In this document: piece by piece, positions 42,394 to 46,939 of the stretch
Layout of the letters: every line of letters starts with the position of its first letter
Numbering within the stretch: position 1 is the first letter of the stretch
Assembly: GCA_964506325.1 (NCBI GenBank)
Contig: CAZDLO010000017.1
Coordinates: forward strand, 1-46,939
DNA length: 46,939 bases
Direction: 5' to 3'
From: CAINVV01 sp964506325
GTDB taxonomy: Bacteria; Bacteroidota; Bacteroidia; Bacteroidales; Prolixibacteraceae
Notes under the pieces: generated by a model
Databases searched by the model: none
Told to the model about the DNA's origin: nothing
What the model saw: only the letters and a program-made list of their open reading frames with translations
Position numbers and translations under genes: made by a program

Positions 42394-42530
42394 GCAATCG
42401 CCGGCCTGCCAAAAAAACAGGTGGGGTATCACAAATATTTCCCCGCTTTTTAAACTATTTCACCTTTCAGTTGTTATAGCAAGAGTTGTTTTAATTTGTT
42501 AATCCCGTGGTTTTAGGAAGCAATTATTGC

Positions 42531-42538
42531 TAATTTTG
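42531..42538 (+). promoter_or_regulatory. Candidate -7 element TAATTTTG for the GNAT gene
   Basis: Full TAnnTTTG match, 24 bases upstream of the ATG at 42563. A weak -33 (GTTTTA) lies about 17 bases upstream of it. The acyltransferase gene pair may therefore have two promoters. Confidence 0.4.
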
Positions 42539-42562
42539 ACACGAACTAATTTTTGTCACAAG

Positions 42563-43534
42563 ATGAAGGAGATCATACCTCCCGTTTCCAGGGAATTACT
42601 CGAGGCAGAACTTACACCGGAGAAATTCCAACGGAAGACGAACAAGGCTGATAACGAAATATATATCCTCACATACCATGATTCGCCCAACCTGATGCGT
42701 GAAATTGGACGGCTCAGGGAACTGACTTTCAGGTCTGCTGGCGGAGGTGTCGGGGAGGAACTGGATCTTGACCAATATGATCTTTCTGAAACACATCCCT
42801 ACAAACAGCTGATAGTCTGGGATCCGGCAAGCAAGGAAATCCTGGGCGGATACCGGTTTATCCACTGTGGCAGCGTGGAGAGGGAAGCCAATGGAGAGGT
42901 ACCACTTGCCACTGCTCACCTTTTTAACTTCTCCGACAAATTCATCAGCGATTACCTCCCTTCCGTCATTGAACTGGGCCGCTCTTTTGTTCAGCCTGAT
43001 TACCAGTCATCCAAGGCCGGAGCCAAGGCGCTGTTTGCACTTGACAACCTGTGGGACGGACTTGGGGCCCTCATGATCGATTATCCCGATGTTAAATATT
43101 TCTTTGGGAAAGTGACAATGTACACCCATTATAACACAGAGGCCAGAAATCTCATTCTCTATTTTTTCAGTAAATTTTTCCCGGACCATGATCACCTGGT
43201 TTATGCAAAGAACCCAATGGATTTCAATAATGAAGAGGAAAAGATCAGGGCTCTCTTCGAGGGGAAAAATTTTGACGAAGCCTACAAGATTCTATCCTAT
43301 GAAGTGAGGCAGCTTGGCGAGAACATACCACCGCTCATCAATGCCTATATGAACCTTACTCCCAATATGCGCTCCTTCGGAACAGCCATCAGCGATGAAT
43401 TCGGGGACGTGGAGGAGACCGGTATCCTACTCAGCATTGAGGATATGTATGACGTCAAGATAGACAGGCACGTATCATCTTACCTGGAAGAGCTTGTAGA
43501 AAAAATGGATAACCCTAAAATGCGGTTTCAGTAG
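42563..43534 (+). CDS. glsB: OlsB-like GNAT N-acyltransferase, probable GlsB
   Basis: A 323-residue protein with a GNAT-type acyl-ACP-dependent N-acyltransferase domain (about 45-190): LRELTFRSAGGG, LDQYDLSETHPYKQLIVWD, EILGGYRFIH and ELGRSFVQPDYQSSKAG. The rest is a helical C-terminal extension. Close relatives make monoacyl aminolipids by N-acylating glycine or ornithine; in Bacteroides GlsB makes N-acylglycine. I chose the ATG at 42563 rather than an earlier in-frame codon at 42527. Its end overlaps the convergent amidophosphoribosyltransferase gene by 7 bp. Confidence 0.8.
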   Translation: MKEIIPPVSRELLEAELTPEKFQRKTNKADNEIYILTYHDSPNLMREIGRLRELTFRSAGGGVGEELDLDQYDLSETHPYKQLIVWDPASKEILGGYRFIHCGSVEREANGEVPLATAHLFNFSDKFISDYLPSVIELGRSFVQPDYQSSKAGAKALFALDNLWDGLGALMIDYPDVKYFFGKVTMYTHYNTEARNLILYFFSKFFPDHDHLVYAKNPMDFNNEEEKIRALFEGKNFDEAYKILSYEVRQLGENIPPLINAYMNLTPNMRSFGTAISDEFGDVEETGILLSIEDMYDVKIDRHVSSYLEELVEKMDNPKMRFQ

Positions 43535-45429
43535 GCACGGCCCCCGATTCCCTCTATATAGTTGATAAAGGAGGTATTAACAACTTTATTTCCGCCCGGA
43601 GTCGGATAATCACCTGTAAAATACCAGTCACCGGTGTCATTCGGACAAGCCATGTGCAGGTTCTCAACAGTCTGGTATACTATCTGCACCTCTGAATGGC
43701 ATTCAGCCGGTTTAAGCAGTTGTGCTATTTTTCCCGAAATTTCTTCATCGCAGAAGGGCCGGTAGATTTCCTTCACATAATTGACCATCTCCTCCTTGGG
43801 CAGATGCTGCTGATCCTTGCACCTGCGGTATACTTCATCAATCACCCCGGATTTGCCAGTCTCTTTGAGAAGGGCAATTGCCGCCTCAAAAGCAACAAAC
43901 TTGCCAAGAATAGCCATATCTATCCCGTAACAATCCGGGTACCTAATCTGCGGGGCAGAGGACATTATGATGATTTTCTTTGGTTTGAGCCTGCCGAGGC
44001 TCTTCAGGATACTTTGCTTGAGCGTGGTGCCCCTCACAATCGAATCATCTATCACCACCAGGGTGTCCTTATGGTTCTCCACAACGCCGTAGGTCACATC
44101 ATAGACGTGCCCGACAAGGTCATCACGGCTGCTGTCATCCGCAATAAATGTGCGCATCTTGACATCCTTGATGGCAATTTTTTCCATCCTGGGTTCCACC
44201 GAGATAATATCCGCAATTTCATCTTCCGTAATATTTTCTCCCAGCGATTTTATCAGCACTTTTTTCCTGACCAGCAAATCGGCACGGATCCCTTCCATCA
44301 TTCCCAGGAAAGCCGTCTCGGCCGTATTGGGTATAAAGGAAAATACAGTATTCTTCAAATCATTGTCAATGGCTTTCAGGATGGTTGGGGCAAGCAAAAA
44401 ACCCAGCTTCTTGCGCTCCTTGTAAATATCCCTGTCAGAACCGCGGGAGAAATAAATCCTTTCAAAGGAACAGGAACTTCTTTTTTGCGGCACCCTGACC
44501 AACTCCTCCTTCACAGTACCGTCCATCTTGACAATAAGGGCGTATCCCGGTTTTATTTCAGCCACACTGTTCCAGTGAACATTCATGACCGTTTGTATGA
44601 CAGGCCTTTCCGATGCCACCACAACGATTTCATCGTCAGCGTAATAATAGGCAGGCCTGATACCCCATGGATCCCGCGTCACAAAAGCATCGCCATGACC
44701 GATGATGCCACCGATGGTATAACCTCCATCCCAGTCGCGGCTCGCCCGCTCAAGCACCTTCCGGATATCAATATTCTGCTCTATCAGCGGGGAAATCTCC
44801 GCGTTGGCATACCCTTCATTTTTGTACTGCCTGAAAAGCAGCTCATTTTCTTCATCCAAAAAATGTCCGACTTTCTCCAGTACAGTGACTGTATCATTGA
44901 ATCCTTTTGGAAACTGTCCCAGGTCAACCAACAGGTCGAAAAGTTCATCAACATTGGTGAGATTGAAATTCCCGGCCAGGGCCAGGTTGCGGGATCGCCA
45001 GTTGTTTTGCCTCATCACGGGATGAGTAGACTCCACACTGTTCCGGCCGTAGGTGCCGTAACGGAGGTGACCCAGGTAGAGCTCGCCGGCAAAAGGAAGG
45101 TTTTCCTTTGCCCAGACAGGATCCTGGACTGCCTGGGGATAACGCTGCTGAGCGTTGTTTATCTCTTTGAAGATTTTTATAAAAACATCACGTATGGGGT
45201 TGGGATCGATGGAACGGTGTCTGAAAATATACTCCTGCCCCGGCGACATATTCACTTTCACACCAACCGCTCCTGCCCCGTCCTGACCGCGGTTGTGCTG
45301 CTTTTCCATCATCAGGTAGAGCTTGTTGACTCCATACTGCCAGGTTCCGTATTTTAACTGGTAATATTCCAGCGGCTTTAATAGCCGGATAAGGGCAATT
45401 CCGCATTCGTGCTTGATCGATTCGCTCAT
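43528..45429 (-). CDS. purF: Amidophosphoribosyltransferase-like enzyme (PurF family, long form)
   Basis: A 633-residue enzyme with an N-terminal class II glutamine amidotransferase domain and a C-terminal phosphoribosyltransferase domain. The nucleophile would be Cys9 in KHECGIALIRL, so a short propeptide must be removed. Other glutaminase motifs are QHNRGQDGAG and GHLRYGTYGRNS. The PRPP-binding loop VVIDDSIVRGTT is at about 455-466. It is longer than E. coli PurF (505 residues), with insertions in the glutaminase half and a C-terminal extension (about 560-633) ending near the overlap with glsB. Long forms are common in Bacteroidota, often beside a second PurF, so the exact role in purine synthesis is not certain. 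Confidence 0.85.
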   Translation of the reverse strand: MSESIKHECGIALIRLLKPLEYYQLKYGTWQYGVNKLYLMMEKQHNRGQDGAGAVGVKVNMSPGQEYIFRHRSIDPNPIRDVFIKIFKEINNAQQRYPQAVQDPVWAKENLPFAGELYLGHLRYGTYGRNSVESTHPVMRQNNWRSRNLALAGNFNLTNVDELFDLLVDLGQFPKGFNDTVTVLEKVGHFLDEENELLFRQYKNEGYANAEISPLIEQNIDIRKVLERASRDWDGGYTIGGIIGHGDAFVTRDPWGIRPAYYYADDEIVVVASERPVIQTVMNVHWNSVAEIKPGYALIVKMDGTVKEELVRVPQKRSSCSFERIYFSRGSDRDIYKERKKLGFLLAPTILKAIDNDLKNTVFSFIPNTAETAFLGMMEGIRADLLVRKKVLIKSLGENITEDEIADIISVEPRMEKIAIKDVKMRTFIADDSSRDDLVGHVYDVTYGVVENHKDTLVVIDDSIVRGTTLKQSILKSLGRLKPKKIIIMSSAPQIRYPDCYGIDMAILGKFVAFEAAIALLKETGKSGVIDEVYRRCKDQQHLPKEEMVNYVKEIYRPFCDEEISGKIAQLLKPAECHSEVQIVYQTVENLHMACPNDTGDWYFTGDYPTPGGNKVVNTSFINYIEGIGGRAY

Positions 45430-45437
45430 CCTAAGTA

Positions 45438-45926
45438 CTACTTTATTTCCCCCTGAACTGCCGGACCAGGGATAATTATTTCATCTGTGACGATAAATGC
45501 ATTGGCAAATCCAGGGGTTAATCCTTTCAACACCCGCAGAGCATCGCTTTTGTTCCTGAAATCCCCGGCTCTCACAATAAAATCAGGTGATTTGAAAATC
45601 AGGTAAACTTTGGTATCCGGATAGAGATTGTTGAAATCGGACCGTACTTTTTCCGCCTGTGAGCGCGCCTGCACACCTGATCCAAAATAGAGCTGGAGGC
45701 GATAACCCGGGAAATTTCCGCTTTTTCTGTTCTGATCATACTGCTGCCTGAGCAAATCGGAAATTTCACTGCTCGCTTCAACATTCAGGCGCTGCCAGAT
45801 GAATGAGCCATCTGTTATTGCAGGTGCCAGCTGCAAGGGTTTGGTGCCCTGGGCCTGGGCCGACAGGCAGAAAACCATCGGAAATACCCAAAACAACAAG
45901 CTTTTCCACCGTCCGAACATACTCAT
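45438..45926 (-). CDS. Exported SPOR-domain protein
   Basis: A 162-residue protein with a signal peptide (SLLFWVFPMVFCLSAQAQ) and a C-terminal SPOR domain of about 75 residues (GYRLQLYFGSGVQARSQAEK, then YPDTKVYLIFKSPDFIVRAGDF). SPOR domains bind denuded glycan strands at the division septum, so the protein is a candidate division-site periplasmic factor. The start could be the ATG at 45926 or 45920. It lies 8 bp upstream of purF on the same strand; the two are probably co-transcribed from the TATCTTTG promoter at 45945-45952. Confidence 0.88.
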   Translation of the reverse strand: MSMFGRWKSLLFWVFPMVFCLSAQAQGTKPLQLAPAITDGSFIWQRLNVEASSEISDLLRQQYDQNRKSGNFPGYRLQLYFGSGVQARSQAEKVRSDFNNLYPDTKVYLIFKSPDFIVRAGDFRNKSDALRVLKGLTPGFANAFIVTDEIIIPGPAVQGEIK

Positions 45927-45944
45927 ATCGCGGATAATTTACTG

Positions 45945-45952
45945 CAAAGATA
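45945..45952 (-). promoter_or_regulatory. Candidate -7 element TATCTTTG
   Basis: The minus strand reads TATCTTTG, a full match to the Bacteroidota -7 consensus, 18 bases before the SPOR gene start. A TTTG sits 23 bases upstream of it, slightly too far for an ideal -33. Confidence 0.5.
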
Positions 45953-46285
45953 AGGAAAAAGAGATGGAGAAAAACCAAACCTGTGCAACTTGGTATACAA
46001 ACTTTCGGTGATAGACGCCGCAGGTGCATCAAATCTTTAGCCGTTAGCAAATTGATCGCAACTTTGCCAAAATTGACGGCACAAGGAGTGCCCCATGCGC
46101 GAAAGTTTATCTGGCTGATAAATAACAGATACAAATGGGACAGAAAAAACTCTGCAAAAAACATGCAGTTTATCATACAATTGTATTTCAGTACTTTATT
46201 TTCAATAATATTTGCCACCTCCACCCATATTCTCGTATTTTGTGTTGAATTTTTATATACCTTACGTTTTTAAACCGTTAAGAAA
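45953..46285. other. Intergenic region without a clear gene
   Basis: About 330 bases. Reading frames exist on both strands (for example plus 45983-46273 and minus 45778-46224), but neither looks like a protein family I know and both cross AT-rich segments. The left part (about 46000-46130) has higher GC than the right part (46140-46285), which is a possible boundary between native and incoming sequence. Confidence 0.5.
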
Positions 46286-46855
46286 ATGGAGGAAAGAGAC
46301 CGCATCAAAACCCAATATGGGTGGAGTAATCAACTCGAGGAATTCTTCAAATATTCCAACCCAATTCTCCAAAATCAACACGAAGGTTCATTCAGAATTA
46401 AGGAACATAGCGGAAAACTTTTTTGGTACTATCGTTTAAGTAGTGAAATAAGTGCCAGAGGAAGAGACATCTCTTTGTGTTCAGTGGAACCCAAAGACAA
46501 GGGTATTCACCAAACCTCATTCCAATATTGTTGTTCTTTATTACTGAGTAAACTCCAATCCACCTTATCAATCTCAGAAAGGGATACACGGTTGCTTCTA
46601 TCATACCTCCAAATCTGCATTGATAAAATTGATGCTCAGGGTAAGAATACGAATGGAAGTAACTTCATTCCTCCAAAGGGAATGTTGACCGGTTTTAAAG
46701 ATTTTAAAACCTATTGTATGGAAAAGAACCTCAAACTAAATATTGTACCTGCTAATGAGATGAAGAAAGCATTGAATGACTTCGTCAATACATTATATTT
46801 CAAGAGTTTAGAAAAAAGTTGGACCTGCCTGAATAATATATCACATTCCGCCTGA
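46286..46855 (+). CDS. Hypothetical protein, AT-rich orphan
   Basis: A complete 189-residue reading frame starting MEERDRIKTQYGWSNQLEEF that I do not recognise. It is mostly helical, rich in Lys, Asn, Ser and Leu. A central region (CCSLLLSKLQSTLSISERDT) and a C-terminal block (ADEMKK-like ANEMKKALNDFVNTLYFKSL) are present. There is no signal peptide. Its AT-rich codon use differs from the neighbouring genes, which suggests recent acquisition. No mobility gene is visible in the remaining 84 bases. The function is unknown. Confidence 0.6.
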   Translation: MEERDRIKTQYGWSNQLEEFFKYSNPILQNQHEGSFRIKEHSGKLFWYYRLSSEISARGRDISLCSVEPKDKGIHQTSFQYCCSLLLSKLQSTLSISERDTRLLLSYLQICIDKIDAQGKNTNGSNFIPPKGMLTGFKDFKTYCMEKNLKLNIVPANEMKKALNDFVNTLYFKSLEKSWTCLNNISHSA

Positions 46856-46939
46856 ACAAACTGGGCACCTTCCGCTGGTCAAAATGGTTCTTCGTCACAT
46901 TTGGGGACGCACAAAATATTACAAATATACTGCATAAAT

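Noticed and set aside
43696..45357. A 553-residue open frame antisense to the purF-like gene
   Set aside because: It mirrors the codon structure of the real minus-strand gene and has no recognisable domain; the PurF motifs on the other strand are unambiguous.
45778..46224. A 148-residue minus-strand open frame overlapping the SPOR gene start
   Set aside because: It overlaps the SPOR signal peptide region and the TATCTTTG promoter, and has no recognisable domain.

Overview
The window looks like a chromosomal segment of a Bacteroidota member, most likely Bacteroidales-like. The reasons are the fused MurF-alanine racemase, a GldB-type lipoprotein, DUF1573 and TlpA/DUF4369-type envelope proteins, glycine-lipid acyltransferases, an ECF sigma factor paired with a membrane/beta-barrel anti-sigma protein, the FtsZ C-terminal peptide, and repeated TAnnTTTG promoter elements with little Shine-Dalgarno signal. 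I see no transposase, integrase, CRISPR array, rRNA or tRNA. One 10-N assembly gap lies inside mraY.

Layout. 1-347: inverted palindromic repeats. 348-10096: housekeeping genes rsmI, a Bacteroidota hypothetical, tdk/murF-alr (translationally coupled), a Crp/Fnr regulator, nadE, a GldB-family lipoprotein and 6-phosphofructokinase. 10369-16055: a double DUF1573 protein, meaB, a TlpA-like lipoprotein, and an ECF sigma factor overlapping a protein with an inner-membrane helix and an outer-membrane barrel. 16257-22547: lytic transglycosylase, uvrA, an inverted pair of 8-bp tandem repeats, a small thioredoxin-like/membrane-protein operon and a TGS-uridine-kinase fusion. 22541-23896: a YceI-family protein and a four-helix, histidine-bearing cytochrome b561-like protein on the minus strand.

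23995-41119 is a full dcw (division and cell wall) cluster on the minus strand, in transcription order mraZ-rsmH-ftsL-ftsI-murE-mraY-murD-ftsW-murG-murC-ftsQ-ftsA-ftsZ1-ftsZ2-yqeY. Most junctions overlap or leave only a few bases, so it should be transcribed as one long unit. Four 10-bp repeats resembling MraZ boxes sit over the probable mraZ promoter. The most unusual point is two complete, adjacent ftsZ genes. ftsZ2 ends in the usual Bacteroidota C-terminal peptide, whereas ftsZ1 lacks it and ends in an amphipathic helix followed by an acidic tail that resembles the membrane-targeting C-terminus of the FtsA encoded just upstream. I infer that FtsZ1 may bind the membrane directly.

41408-46939: a small ORF coupled to a PlsC-like acyltransferase, then an OlsB-like GNAT acyltransferase (a probable glycine-lipid pathway), an amidophosphoribosyltransferase-like enzyme, a SPOR-domain protein, and an AT-rich orphan ORF at the right edge. 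Envelope biogenesis dominates the window: peptidoglycan precursor synthesis, septation, peptidoglycan turnover, aminolipid synthesis and envelope stress sensing.
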